Below are positions 1 to 8,265 of a stretch of 18,964 nt of DNA, one piece after another. Source of the stretch: Pseudomonadota bacterium (GTDB lineage Bacteria; Desulfobacterota; Syntrophobacteria; Syntrophobacterales; Syntrophobacteraceae); the NCBI GenBank assembly GCA_023442755.1, contig JAEZXS010000019.1:1-18964 (forward strand), given 5' to 3'. The translations under genes and the position numbers were made by a program. The notes under the pieces are model-generated. The model saw only the letters and a program-made list of their open reading frames with translations. It was not told the DNA's origin and did not search any database. How positions within the stretch are numbered: the first letter of the stretch is position 1; each line of letters starts with the position of its first letter.

Positions 1-1
1 G

Positions 2-1855
2 GGGGTGACGAGACTCACGCAGATAGAGTACAGCAACCGCGAGGAGCGCCAGGCCGAATACATTCGCAAGATGATCCTCGCGATCTCGCAGGACATCCGG
101 GTCGTTCTCGTAAAGCTTGCCGACAGACTCGACGACATCAGGGGAGCCGTGTCGCGATACGGCGACAATGGGAAAACGGTCGCTCAGGAGACGCTCGATA
201 TCTATTCCCCTCTCGCCGGCCGGCTCGGTATCGACTGGATGAAGCAGGAGCTTGAAAACCTCGCTTTCAAGTGTGTCAACCCCAAAGCCTACGACGAGAT
301 CATGGCTGGGTTGATGAAGGCAGAGGAGGAACGGCAGCGCTATGTCCAGGAGGTAAAGCAGATCCTGACGGCGAGGATGGCCGAGTACGGTTTGAAGGGC
401 CGCATTTTCGGCCGCCCGAAACATCTCTACAGCATTTATCAGAAGATGGAGAGGCAAAAGCTCGATCTTACCCGCATCTACGACCTGATCGCCTTCCGGG
501 TGATCGTGGATTCGGTCAAGTCCTGCTACGAAACCCTCGCCCTCATGCATGCGCTCTGGGAGCCGATCGAAGGCCGGTACAAGGACTATATCGTAAAGCC
601 CAAGTCAAACATGTACCAGTCACTGCATACCACTGTACTCGGCCCTTACGGGGAGCGCATGGAGGTACAGATCCGGACCGAGGAAATGGACCGGATCGCC
701 AATGAAGGGATTGCGGCCCATTGGCTGTACAAGGAGGGCAAGCCTCTTACAGAAATCGACCAGCAGGAGACCCAGCGTTTTTCCTGGCTGCGCCAGCTCA
801 TGGAACTGAGCCGGGACTGGAGCGATCCGAAGGCATTCATCGATGTAGTGAAAGTCGACTTTTACCCCGACGAGGTATACGTGTTCACTCCGCTCGGGGA
901 GGTAAAGGCGTTTCCCAGGGGAGCCACACCGGTCGACTTTGCTTACGAGGTCCATACCGAGGTAGGGCACCGGTGCGTCGGGGCGCGGGTAAACGGCAAG
1001 CTTGTGCCGTTGCGCTATGAACTGCAAAACGGCGATACGATCGAAATCCTTACCGCGGCCAATCATCGTCCCAGCAAGGACTGGCTGAAGCAGGTCAAAT
1101 CGACCAAGGCCATCAACCGCATAAAGCACTGGTTCAAGACTGAGGAGCGGGAGCGGTCGATAGCTCTTGGAAGGGAAATCTGCGAGCGGGAGTTCAGAAA
1201 AAAAGGCCTCAATTTCAACAATTACCTCAATTCGCCGGAGCTTTCCGAGGCCGCAAAGGCTTTTTCCCTGAAGAGCGTGGATGACCTGCTTGCGGGTATC
1301 GGCTTTCACAAGATTACCGCCTACCAGGTTATCGGCAAGCTAAGTCTTGGGCCTGCCGAGGAAGAACACCGCAAGGAAGAAATAATTGTCGACAAGCGCA
1401 AGCCGTCTACCGCCAAAGAGGGGATAAAGGTCAGGGGCGTGGATGACATCCTGGTCCGGATGGCGCTTTGCTGCAACCCGGTGCCCGGTGAAGCCATAAT
1501 GGGCTACATCACCAGGGGCAGGGGCATTACCGTTCACAGGGCCTCGTGCAAGAATGCCGAGCGGGGGGATGAGACCCGGAAAATCGAAGTGCAGTGGGAT
1601 ACCGGCAAAGAGCAGTTTTTCCCGGTGGACATCCACATCATTCACTCGGGTGAAAAGGGGATTCTCGCAGCGCTCAACGGAGTTTTGGGGCAGATGGACG
1701 TGAATGTGGTCAGCCTGCAAGTTGACAGCCAGGCGGATAATTCCAGCGTGTGCCACTTGCGCATAGAGGTCAGGGACTCGAAGCATCTTCAGCGTGTCAT
1801 GGCCGCGTTGAGAAACGAGCGGGGGGTCTACAGGGTGCAGAGGGCAATGGAATGA
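2..1855 (+). CDS. rel: RelA/SpoT-family (p)ppGpp synthetase/hydrolase, 5' end outside window
   Basis: Makes, and in this family may also degrade, the stringent alarmone (p)ppGpp in the cytoplasm. The frame is open to the window edge and the first residues (GVTRL) match the conserved GVTKL stretch inside the HD domain, so the start lies upstream; the GTG at 5 is only an internal codon. Numbering from that GTG, the order is: end of the HD hydrolase domain (KLAD near 37-40), synthetase domain (GRPKHLYSIYQKM near 136, RYKDYI near 192, YQSLHTTV near 204, EVQIRT near 221), TGS domain (VYVFTPLGEV to about 350), a Cys-containing domain (CCNPVPG near 490) and a C-terminal ACT domain. The RxKD form of the synthetase motif is that of bifunctional Rel/SpoT proteins rather than RelA. 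The usual HNMRT after KLADRL is replaced by DDIRG. No clear terminator follows. Confidence 0.96.
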   Translation, partial: GVTRLTQIEYSNREERQAEYIRKMILAISQDIRVVLVKLADRLDDIRGAVSRYGDNGKTVAQETLDIYSPLAGRLGIDWMKQELENLAFKCVNPKAYDEIMAGLMKAEEERQRYVQEVKQILTARMAEYGLKGRIFGRPKHLYSIYQKMERQKLDLTRIYDLIAFRVIVDSVKSCYETLALMHALWEPIEGRYKDYIVKPKSNMYQSLHTTVLGPYGERMEVQIRTEEMDRIANEGIAAHWLYKEGKPLTEIDQQETQRFSWLRQLMELSRDWSDPKAFIDVVKVDFYPDEVYVFTPLGEVKAFPRGATPVDFAYEVHTEVGHRCVGARVNGKLVPLRYELQNGDTIEILTAANHRPSKDWLKQVKSTKAINRIKHWFKTEERERSIALGREICEREFRKKGLNFNNYLNSPELSEAAKAFSLKSVDDLLAGIGFHKITAYQVIGKLSLGPAEEEHRKEEIIVDKRKPSTAKEGIKVRGVDDILVRMALCCNPVPGEAIMGYITRGRGITVHRASCKNAERGDETRKIEVQWDTGKEQFFPVDIHIIHSGEKGILAALNGVLGQMDVNVVSLQVDSQADNSSVCHLRIEVRDSKHLQRVMAALRNERGVYRVQRAME

Positions 1856-1965
1856 GTTCGAGGACAGGGAGTGGCTTCTATCCCCGTCCCCGCCAAGTCC
1901 GATCCTAGTGGCCCAGGTGAGCTTTCGTCGGAGGGGCGCGTCGAGTGGAAGGAATGGCAGAAGCA

Positions 1966-2253
1966 TTAACAATTGGTAAAAATGCTGCATTTCTCTTTGC
2001 CGAGGAGCAGCGGCGCCATTTCCCGCTGAATTTCGGCGCGTTCGGGAGCCTTTTCCCATGCCTTCCAGTCCTGAACAGTGTTCCAGTCACTGATGACGAG
2101 AAATTTGTTCGGTGCGTCGAGAGCCCTGAGCGTTTCTCCGGAGATGTAGCCGGCTGCGTTGATCGCCTTCCTGCGCGATTTGGACAGAACCTCCAGCAGC
2201 CTCACCTCCTGGCCCGGGACAATCTCCCTTTCAATTAATACTCGAACGGCCAT
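1966..2253 (-). CDS. Antibiotic-biosynthesis-monooxygenase (ABM) fold small protein
   Basis: A 95-residue protein with the layout of a stand-alone ABM (dimeric alpha-beta barrel) domain: an N-terminal strand (MAVRVLIERE), a helix rich in Lys/Arg, a central strand ending in FLVISDW, then a W-x2-W region (DWKAWEK) and a C-terminal PLLLG turn. Such proteins include monooxygenases, heme-degrading enzymes and many of unknown role; no substrate can be read here. The start is firm: ATG at 2253 follows an AAGGAGGT ribosome binding site at about 7 nt spacing. It converges on the upstream rel gene (110 nt between stops) and diverges from HU. A possible promoter lies at 2303-2331. Family call fairly sure, function unknown. 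Confidence 0.82.
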   Translation of the reverse strand: MAVRVLIEREIVPGQEVRLLEVLSKSRRKAINAAGYISGETLRALDAPNKFLVISDWNTVQDWKAWEKAPERAEIQREMAPLLLGKEKCSIFTNC

Positions 2254-2684
2254 GGCGGACCTCCTTGTGAGAGTTTAATTGATCGGACCATTTATAAATC
2301 CTCTAATAAAACTGCCCTCCTCAAAATGCAACGCCGCCCTCTCCGAAATCAAAGGGGTCTAAAAAATTCGCTTGCGCTTTCCGTTTCCAGGAAATATTGT
2401 TCCATACTAAGCCGTGGCAATGTTTTTCTTATCTTTTGTGACGATTTTTATGGACAAGTGAAATAGACTGATTGTACAAACACCATGTCGCATGGGTAAA
2501 GCTTGAGCGGCAGCGTGATAGGGGCTTTTTTCCCGAAAGGGGTATCTTCGAGAGGGGGTTCGAAATTTTATTACAAAGTGTTGCCGGGCCATGTTTTGAG
2601 AGGGGGTGACATAGCTCCGATACACGTGTAGGACCAGGTACCACAGGAGGGGTTTTTCTTAACTTTTTTTCTAGGAGGAAAGAT
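2254..2684. other. Divergent intergenic region upstream of HU
   Basis: This 431-nt stretch has no credible gene and is more AT-rich than its surroundings. It holds the ABM promoter candidate (2303-2331), a weak plus-strand promoter candidate (TTGCGC 2372-2377, 17 nt, TATTGT 2395-2400), a short inverted repeat CCATG-TCG-CATGG around 2483-2495, a CCC-GAAA-GGG mini-hairpin near 2532-2541, the repeated string GAGAGGGGGT (about 2550 and 2599) and a perfect 10-bp palindrome TACACGTGTA at 2621-2630, 54 nt before HU. If transcription starts near 2400, HU has an untranslated leader of more than 250 nt. Confidence 0.4.
2303..2331 (-). promoter_or_regulatory. Candidate sigma-70 promoter for the ABM gene
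   Basis: On the minus strand TTGCAT (2326-2331) and TATTAG (2303-2308) are separated by exactly 17 nt, each matching 4 of 6 consensus bases. It lies about 50 nt upstream of the ABM start codon. Prediction by eye only. Confidence 0.35.
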
Positions 2685-2957
2685 ATGACGAAAGCAGAAT
2701 TGGTTTCCAAAATTGCGAGTGAAAGTGGAATTACTAAATCGCAAGCTGAGAAGGCAGTAGACGGATTTGTTTCGGCTGTTTCCGATGCCCTTTCGAGTGG
2801 AGACAAGATCACCCTGGTCGGTTTTGGCACGTTCAGCATTGGCTCGAGATCCCAGCGCGAGGGCCGGAATCCGCGGACCGGTGAGAAGATCAGCATTCCT
2901 GCATCGAAAGTAGTAAAGTTCAAAGCCGGCAAGACCCTCAGCGATAAGATAAAATAA
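2685..2957 (+). CDS. hup: HU-family nucleoid DNA-binding protein
   Basis: A 90-residue member of the HU/IHF family, which binds and bends DNA as a dimer and compacts the nucleoid. Length is typical. Visible hallmarks are the N-terminal helices (TKAELVSKIA, then ITKSQAEKAVDGF), the GFGTF strand near residues 46-50, the DNA-binding arm signature with GRNPRTGEKI around 61-70, and a C-terminal helix with AGKTLSDKI. ATG at 2685 follows a strong AGGAGGA site. The gene is monocistronic: a long leader precedes it and an intrinsic terminator follows. The 5' part is less GC-rich than the neighbouring metabolic genes, as is common for highly expressed HU genes. HU versus an IHF subunit cannot be fully settled from sequence, but nothing specifically suggests IHF. 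Confidence 0.95.
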   Translation: MTKAELVSKIASESGITKSQAEKAVDGFVSAVSDALSSGDKITLVGFGTFSIGSRSQREGRNPRTGEKISIPASKVVKFKAGKTLSDKIK

Positions 2958-2987
2958 AAAGCTCAATCACCTCTGCTTTTCAATATG

Positions 2988-3037
2988 AAAAAGAAAGGGA
3001 CTGTTTTGCCCAAGGGCGGCAGCCCCTTTCTTTTTTT
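2988..3037 (+). terminator. Strong rho-independent terminator after HU
   Basis: Left arm 2988-3003 and right arm 3020-3035 form a 16-bp stem with a single A-C mismatch; the loop itself contains a GCCC-AA-GGGC mini-stem. The right arm runs into seven T residues (3031-3037). It ends the HU transcript and insulates it from the aconitase operon. Confidence 0.88.
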
Positions 3038-3178
3038 CTCCACCCCGGACTCACCGTGCGCAACCCTTGGCGGTCCATGCCCCTATAATTGACAATACCT
3101 GGGCACAATCTTAGGTTTGATGTGTTTTAGCAGGTATACTCGACATTAGGGCGGATGTACGTTTCGGCGGGTCTTCAG

Positions 3179-3187
3179 TGCTATAAT
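3179..3187 (+). promoter_or_regulatory. Extended -10 promoter candidate for the TCA gene cluster
   Basis: TGCTATAAT is a perfect extended -10 element (TGn plus TATAAT at 3182-3187) with no good -35 (ACGTTT at 17 nt spacing). Initiation near 3194 would give a leader of about 110 nt before the aconitase start. The leader holds a 10-bp palindrome GTGCGCGCAC (3237-3246) and a small hairpin (CCTGC 3253-3257 with GCAGG 3271-3275). An alternative, TTGACA at 3089-3094, lacks a good -10. The rest of the 2958-3306 gap holds only the HU terminator. Confidence 0.5.
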
Positions 3188-3306
3188 TAGCCTCAAGTTC
3201 GGTAGTCATATCAGATTTTTCTACCCTTGCGCCTTTGTGCGCGCACGGAGTGCCTGCCGCCTCTGGAAGCGCAGGGGAGTGGATGTTTACTCGGGAGGAA
3301 ACAACT

Positions 3307-5238
3307 GTGGCAATGAACCTGACTCAGAAGATACTCAATGCCCATCTGGTGGAGGGGAAATGCTCGCCGGGCCGGGAGATCGGCATAAAGATCGATCAGA
3401 TACTTCTTCAGGACGCTACCGGTACGGTTGCGATGCTGGAATTCGAAGCACTGGGGTTGGACAGTATAAAGGCCGAACTTGCAGTCCAGTATGTCGATCA
3501 CAATATCCTCCAGACCGATGATAAGAACGCCGACGACCACAGGTATCTGCAAACCGCCGCGGCCAGATACGGGCTTCACTTCAGTCCCCCCGGAAACGGT
3601 GTCTCCCACCAGGTTCACATGGAACGCTTCGGTATTCCCGGGAAAACCCTCGTGGGGTCTGACAGCCACACCCCGGGAGCGGGCGGGGTTTCAGTGCTCG
3701 GAATCGGCGCCGGAGGCCTGGATGTTGCGCTGGCTATGGCCGGCCATCCCTATTTCATTCCTTACCCGCGGGTGCTCGGGGTAAAGCTTGTCGGGGAACT
3801 CCCGGACTGGGTGAGCGCCAAGGATGTCATTCTGGAAATGCTTCGCCGCTACGGAGTGAAGGGGTGCGTGGGGAAGATCGTTGAATACTACGGTCCGGGG
3901 GTGAAGAGCCTTTCGGCAACGGATCGGGAAACCATATGCAACATGGGAACCGAACTCGGGGCCACGACGTCCATCTTTCCGTCCGATGCAAACACGCGGG
4001 CGTATCTCGAAGCGCAGGGGAGGGGAGATGCCTGGGTCGAACTCCGTGCGGATGACGGGGCAGAATATGACGAAAACGACGAAATCGATCTTTCGAAGGT
4101 GGAACCGCTTATCGCCCAGCCTCATTCGCCGGGCAACGTGATAGCCGTTCGGGAAATCGCCGGAATGAAGGTCGACCAGGTGATAGTCGGCAGCAGTGTG
4201 AACTCGTCTTTCCGGGATCTTATGGTTGTCGCCAAAATTGTCGAAAACAGGCATTCTGCTCCCTGGACTTCTTTTCATGTAAACCCGGGCAGCCGGCAGG
4301 TTATAGAAAATATCGCGGCCCAGGGCGGCGTGGTTACCCTGTTGAGGGCGGGGGCGCGCATCCATGAACCGGGATGCCTTGGTTGTATCGGCATGGGCCA
4401 GGCGCCCGGAACAGGACAGATAAGCCTTCGCACCATGCCTCGGAATTTCCCCGGCCGTTCCGGCACCAAAGACGATCGCGTGTATTTGTGTTCGCCCGAG
4501 ACGGTGGCAGCTGCGGCCCTGACGGGCGTCATCACGGACCCTCGCGACCTCGGGCGCGAAATGAAATACCCGAGAATACAGGACCCCGAAAAGTACCTGG
4601 TGGATGAAGTTTCCATAGTGCGTCCGCGCCCGGAATTACGGAACGTGGAGGTGGTCCGGGGGCCCAATATCGCCCCGCTTCCCACATTCCACGCCCCTCC
4701 TGCGACTCTGGAAACAGAGGTCGTGCTCGTTGTCGGGGATAACATCTCTACCGACACCATCATGCCGGCGGGCAACAAGGTCCTGCCGCTGCGATCGAAT
4801 GTTCCGGCGATGAGTCAGTACGTCTATTCAATCATCGATCCCGACTTCCATCTCAAATGCAAACAGAAAGGCGCGGTTACAATCGTCGGCGGCGACAACT
4901 ACGGCCAAGGCTCCAGCCGGGAACACGCCGCCCTGGTGCCCCGGTACCTGGGGCTTCGGGCGGTCATTGCGAAGAATTTTGCCCGGATCCACATGGCCAA
5001 TCTGTGTAATTACGGGATCTTGCCGCTGATTTTTAAAAACCCCGCCGATTACGATGTTTTCCGGCAGGGGTCGAAGGTGGTGTACGAAGGTGTAAGGGAG
5101 AGCCTGGAGAAAGGCGCAGAGGAACTTTCCGTGAAAGTTGACGGGAAGACGGTGCCCGTGCTTCTCAAGGTCTCTCGGCGGATGCGCAGCTATCTCATTG
5201 CAGGCGGGGCTTTGAACACGTTCAGGAATAAAAAGTAG
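3307..5238 (+). CDS. acn: Aconitate hydratase (single-chain, Aquifex-type)
   Basis: Interconverts citrate and isocitrate in the TCA cycle using a [4Fe-4S] cluster. From GTG at 3307 the protein has 643 residues, shorter than the roughly 900-residue AcnA form and like the compact putative aconitase group. Visible motifs: SDSHTPGAGG (substrate/cluster domain), CLGCIG with two cluster cysteines at 357 and 360, RNFPGR (substrate arginines), and in the C-terminal swivel domain GDNYGQGSSREHAAL with the catalytic serine. The first cluster ligand, normally Cys in a GSCTNSS-like motif, is Ser297 here (GSSVNSS, codon AGT at 4195). The start is GTG 3307 because GGAGG (3294-3298) sits 8 nt before it; ATG 3313 is the alternative. 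First gene of a plus-strand TCA cluster; citrate synthase starts 59 nt downstream. Confidence 0.96.
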   Translation: MAMNLTQKILNAHLVEGKCSPGREIGIKIDQILLQDATGTVAMLEFEALGLDSIKAELAVQYVDHNILQTDDKNADDHRYLQTAAARYGLHFSPPGNGVSHQVHMERFGIPGKTLVGSDSHTPGAGGVSVLGIGAGGLDVALAMAGHPYFIPYPRVLGVKLVGELPDWVSAKDVILEMLRRYGVKGCVGKIVEYYGPGVKSLSATDRETICNMGTELGATTSIFPSDANTRAYLEAQGRGDAWVELRADDGAEYDENDEIDLSKVEPLIAQPHSPGNVIAVREIAGMKVDQVIVGSSVNSSFRDLMVVAKIVENRHSAPWTSFHVNPGSRQVIENIAAQGGVVTLLRAGARIHEPGCLGCIGMGQAPGTGQISLRTMPRNFPGRSGTKDDRVYLCSPETVAAAALTGVITDPRDLGREMKYPRIQDPEKYLVDEVSIVRPRPELRNVEVVRGPNIAPLPTFHAPPATLETEVVLVVGDNISTDTIMPAGNKVLPLRSNVPAMSQYVYSIIDPDFHLKCKQKGAVTIVGGDNYGQGSSREHAALVPRYLGLRAVIAKNFARIHMANLCNYGILPLIFKNPADYDVFRQGSKVVYEGVRESLEKGAEELSVKVDGKTVPVLLKVSRRMRSYLIAGGALNTFRNKK

Positions 5239-5297
5239 GGTGCCTGCGGAGGGCTGAGCGGCTCAGGCGTTTTGTTGACGGAACTTCCGGAGGGAAT

Positions 5298-6497
5298 ATG
5301 GCGGGCGAAAAATCGGTTCGTGTCAAGAACATCGGCCTCAGGGGCGTCCTGGTGGCCGATACGAAGATCAGTTACATCGACGGGGAAAACGGCATCCTCA
5401 TTTACAGGGGATACAGGATTGAAGAGCTGGCGGAACGTTCCACTTTTATGGAAACGGCTTTTCTGCTGCTGAACGGCCATTTGCCGAGCGAGAGCGAGCT
5501 GGAGCGGTTCGAAAGACAGGTTGTCCAGTCGCGCGAAATTCCCCAGTTTATACTGGAAGCGCTGGAAAATATGCCAAGGGAAGCCGATCCCATGGATGTT
5601 CTCCAGGCCTGCGTCCCGATGCTGGGAATTGCTGACCCGGAACTCGGCGTCGAATCCAGGGAGGCCAACGTGAGGAAAGCCGTTCGGCTGCTGGCCCGCG
5701 TGCCTGCGGTGGTTGCCGCCTGGCACAGGATACGGAACGGACAGAAGCCTCTTGCGCCCGACAACAAGCTTTCTCATGCGGCGAATTTTCTCTGGCAGTT
5801 GACCGGGGAAAAGCCGGACCAGGAAATCGCCCGTGACTTCGATGTCTGCCTGGTGCTCCATGGCGACCATACCTTCAATGCTTCTACATTCGCCTGCCGT
5901 GAGGTGGTATCCACGCAGGCCCATATGTACGCGGGGATAGCTGCCGGAGTGGGCGCTCTTTCGGGCAGTCTCCACGGCGGCGCGAACGAACGCGTAATGA
6001 AGATGCTGCTCCAGGTGGAAGCGGAGGTGAAGTCGAAGGACGAGATCGGCCAATGGGTCAGGAATAAAATTGAAAAAGGCGACAAAATCATGGGGATGGG
6101 GCACGCGGTTTACAAGACGATAGATCCGCGAGCCAAAATCCTGCGTGAAATATCCAAGCGCCTCGGCAGGAAGACCGGTCACGAAGACTGGTATGAATAC
6201 CTCACCCGCATCGAAGAGGAAGGCTACAGGGAATTTGCGGCACGAGGAAAGTCCAACATCCGGACCAACGTGGATTTCTATAGCGGCTCGGTCTACGCCA
6301 TGATGGGGATTCCCATTGACATCATGACGCCCGTGTTCGCCATTTCCCGCGTCTCCGGCTGGTGTGCGCACGTTATCGAAGAAAAATTCGCCGAAGCTCA
6401 GGAAAAGCCTGCGCTTTACAGACCCGAAGCCGAATATGTCGGGCACTACTGCGGTCTGATCGGGTGTACGTACGAGCCGGTGACCCAGAGAAAGTAG
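5298..6497 (+). CDS. gltA: Citrate synthase (Si-type, short form)
   Basis: Condenses oxaloacetate and acetyl-CoA to citrate, the entry step of the TCA cycle. The 399-residue protein lacks the N-terminal NADH-binding extension of large Gram-negative enzymes and resembles the shorter dimeric form. The catalytic triad is visible: His226 in LHGGANE, His269 in GMGHAVYKT and Asp326 in NVDFYSG. YRGYRIEELA near 36-45 and DPRAK near 276-280 are further family marks. The presence of this Si-type enzyme argues that citrate formation here does not depend solely on a Re-citrate synthase, which some related anaerobes use. ATG at 5298 follows GGAGGG at a rather short spacing (3-4 nt). It lies between aconitase and sdhA (45 nt gap) and is probably co-transcribed. 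Confidence 0.97.
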   Translation: MAGEKSVRVKNIGLRGVLVADTKISYIDGENGILIYRGYRIEELAERSTFMETAFLLLNGHLPSESELERFERQVVQSREIPQFILEALENMPREADPMDVLQACVPMLGIADPELGVESREANVRKAVRLLARVPAVVAAWHRIRNGQKPLAPDNKLSHAANFLWQLTGEKPDQEIARDFDVCLVLHGDHTFNASTFACREVVSTQAHMYAGIAAGVGALSGSLHGGANERVMKMLLQVEAEVKSKDEIGQWVRNKIEKGDKIMGMGHAVYKTIDPRAKILREISKRLGRKTGHEDWYEYLTRIEEEGYREFAARGKSNIRTNVDFYSGSVYAMMGIPIDIMTPVFAISRVSGWCAHVIEEKFAEAQEKPALYRPEAEYVGHYCGLIGCTYEPVTQRK

Positions 6498-6542
6498 CCC
6501 GGTGTTTTCCGCTGGTTCTTCCCCTTTCGAGGAGACCTTTAC

Positions 6543-8264
6543 ATGGTTTTCAAGCATGACGTGCTTATCGTCGGCGCCGGCCTGGCCGGCCTCCGGGCGG
6601 CAACCGAGGTGGCGGGCAAAACCGACGTCGCTCTTTTCAGCAAAGTCTATCCGACGCGCTCGCACTCCGGGGCCGCGCAGGGCGGCATTGCCGCCGCGCT
6701 CGGCAATGAGGAGCCCGATTCCTGGGAATGGCACATGTATGATACGGTCAAAGGAGGAGACTACCTGACCGATCAGGACGTGGCCGAAATCCTAGCCGTT
6801 GATGCGATCCGTGCGGTCTATGAACTCGAACACATGGGCGTCCCGTTCAACCGGACTCCCGAAGGCAAAATCGCCCAGCGGAATTTCGGCGGTCATACGC
6901 GGGAATTCGGAAAGGCCCCGGTAAAGCGTGCCTGCTATGCTGCCGATCGCTCAGGGCGGGTGATGATGGACACGCTTTACTTCGAAGCCGTCAAAAAGGG
7001 TATCAAGATTTATCCCGAGTTTCACGTGATGGATTTGATCATTCAGGACGGCCGGGTGGCGGGTCTCGTGGCGTACGAACTGGCGACCGGCGAAGTCCAC
7101 TTTTTCCACAGCCGGGTGGTCGTCATCGCCACGGGAGGCTACGGGAAACTCTACAAGGTGACGTCAAACGCCTTCGCCAATACCGGAGACGGTCTCTACC
7201 TGACGTACAAGGCCGGAATTCCGCTCCAGGACATGGAGTTCGTCCAGTTCCATCCGACAGGCATTTATGGTCTCGGGGTCTTGATCAGCGAGGCTGCGCG
7301 CGGCGCGGGCGGCATACTTCGCAACGGCAGCGGCGAGCGTTTCATGGAAAGGTATGCGCCCACCATCAAGGACCTTGCTCCCCGGGATATGGTATCCCGC
7401 GCTATATACAGGGAAATCCAGGAGGGCAGGGGTATCGACGGCCGCGACTATGTCTATCTCGACCTCACGCACCTGGGCGAGAAGAAGCTCGCGGAAAGGC
7501 TCTCCGATATCTCATCATTCGTCAGAATTTACCTGGGGCTGGACCCGGTCACCGATCTCATCCCCGTACATCCTACCTGTCACTACATGATGGGAGGTAT
7601 TCCCGTCGGCATTAACGGCCAGGTTCAGGATATCGACAACAATCCGATCCCCGGGCTTTATGCGGCGGGCGAGTGCTCGTGCCTGTCCCTGCATGGGGCG
7701 AACCGGCTGGGCTGCAATTCGCTCCTTGATCTCGTGGTTTTCGGCAGGAGAGCCGGCCGGCATATAGTGGAAGAGCTTGAAAAGCTTCCGTGGACGGAAG
7801 CTCCTGCGGGACCGGAGCAGAGAACACTGGACAGGATACGGCAGCTCAAGGAATACAGGAGTGGGGAGAAACCGGTCGTCATCCGGCAGAGCCTCCAGGA
7901 GATAATGACTTCCGAGTGCTCAGTCTTCCGGGACGAGCGGACCCTGACGAAAGCTCTCGAAAGTATCCGCTCGCTCGAGGATAGGTATCGGAAGGTCTCC
8001 ATCGATTACACGGGCTCGCGCTTCAACACCGATCTGATCGAAGCGCTCGAGCTCGAACACCTGCTCGGCATCGCCGAGGCGACGGTATCCTGCGCGCTGG
8101 CGAGAACCGAGAGCAGGGGAGCCCACTGGCGGGAGGATTTCCCGAACCGCGATGATGAGAACTGGCTGAAGCATACCCTTGTTCGAAAAAGAGACCGCGG
8201 GGTGTCGATCGCCTACAAGCCGGTCAGGATCACCCGTTTTGAACCCAAGCCAAGGGCCTATTGA
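6543..8264 (+). CDS. sdhA: Succinate dehydrogenase flavoprotein subunit
   Basis: FAD subunit that oxidises succinate to fumarate (or the reverse) on the cytoplasmic face of the membrane complex. The 573-residue protein has the Rossmann motif GAGLAG at 11-16, the covalent FAD histidine at 41 in RSHSGAAQGG, substrate-site residues His237 (FHPTG), Arg281 (APRDMVSR), His347 (PTCHYMMGG) and Arg388 (GANRLG), and the C-terminal helical domain. Overall it reads as an SdhA-type rather than an L-aspartate oxidase. GAGGAG (6529-6534) lies 8 nt before ATG 6543. sdhB follows after one base, so the two are translationally linked. No membrane anchor gene lies upstream or downstream in the cluster. No twin-arginine or other signal peptide is seen, so the subunit faces the cytoplasm. 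Confidence 0.97.
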   Translation: MVFKHDVLIVGAGLAGLRAATEVAGKTDVALFSKVYPTRSHSGAAQGGIAAALGNEEPDSWEWHMYDTVKGGDYLTDQDVAEILAVDAIRAVYELEHMGVPFNRTPEGKIAQRNFGGHTREFGKAPVKRACYAADRSGRVMMDTLYFEAVKKGIKIYPEFHVMDLIIQDGRVAGLVAYELATGEVHFFHSRVVVIATGGYGKLYKVTSNAFANTGDGLYLTYKAGIPLQDMEFVQFHPTGIYGLGVLISEAARGAGGILRNGSGERFMERYAPTIKDLAPRDMVSRAIYREIQEGRGIDGRDYVYLDLTHLGEKKLAERLSDISSFVRIYLGLDPVTDLIPVHPTCHYMMGGIPVGINGQVQDIDNNPIPGLYAAGECSCLSLHGANRLGCNSLLDLVVFGRRAGRHIVEELEKLPWTEAPAGPEQRTLDRIRQLKEYRSGEKPVVIRQSLQEIMTSECSVFRDERTLTKALESIRSLEDRYRKVSIDYTGSRFNTDLIEALELEHLLGIAEATVSCALARTESRGAHWREDFPNRDDENWLKHTLVRKRDRGVSIAYKPVRITRFEPKPRAY

Positions 8265-8265
8265 T

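Noticed and set aside
1862..1889. Hairpin after rel (GGACAGGGA with TCCCCGTCC) as its terminator.
   Set aside because: One mismatch and no T-tract follows; at best a weak or factor-dependent end.
2520..2605. G-tracts upstream of HU as a G-quadruplex.
   Set aside because: Loops between tracts are about 11-40 nt, too long for a credible quadruplex.
3089..3117. Consensus TTGACA at 3089-3094 as the -35 of the aconitase promoter.
   Set aside because: The -10 at 17 nt is TAGGTT, a poor match; the extended -10 at 3179-3187 is better.
6088..6120. GHAVYK instead of GHRVYK at the citrate synthase active site.
   Set aside because: Ala at this position occurs in other citrate synthases; the catalytic His is intact.
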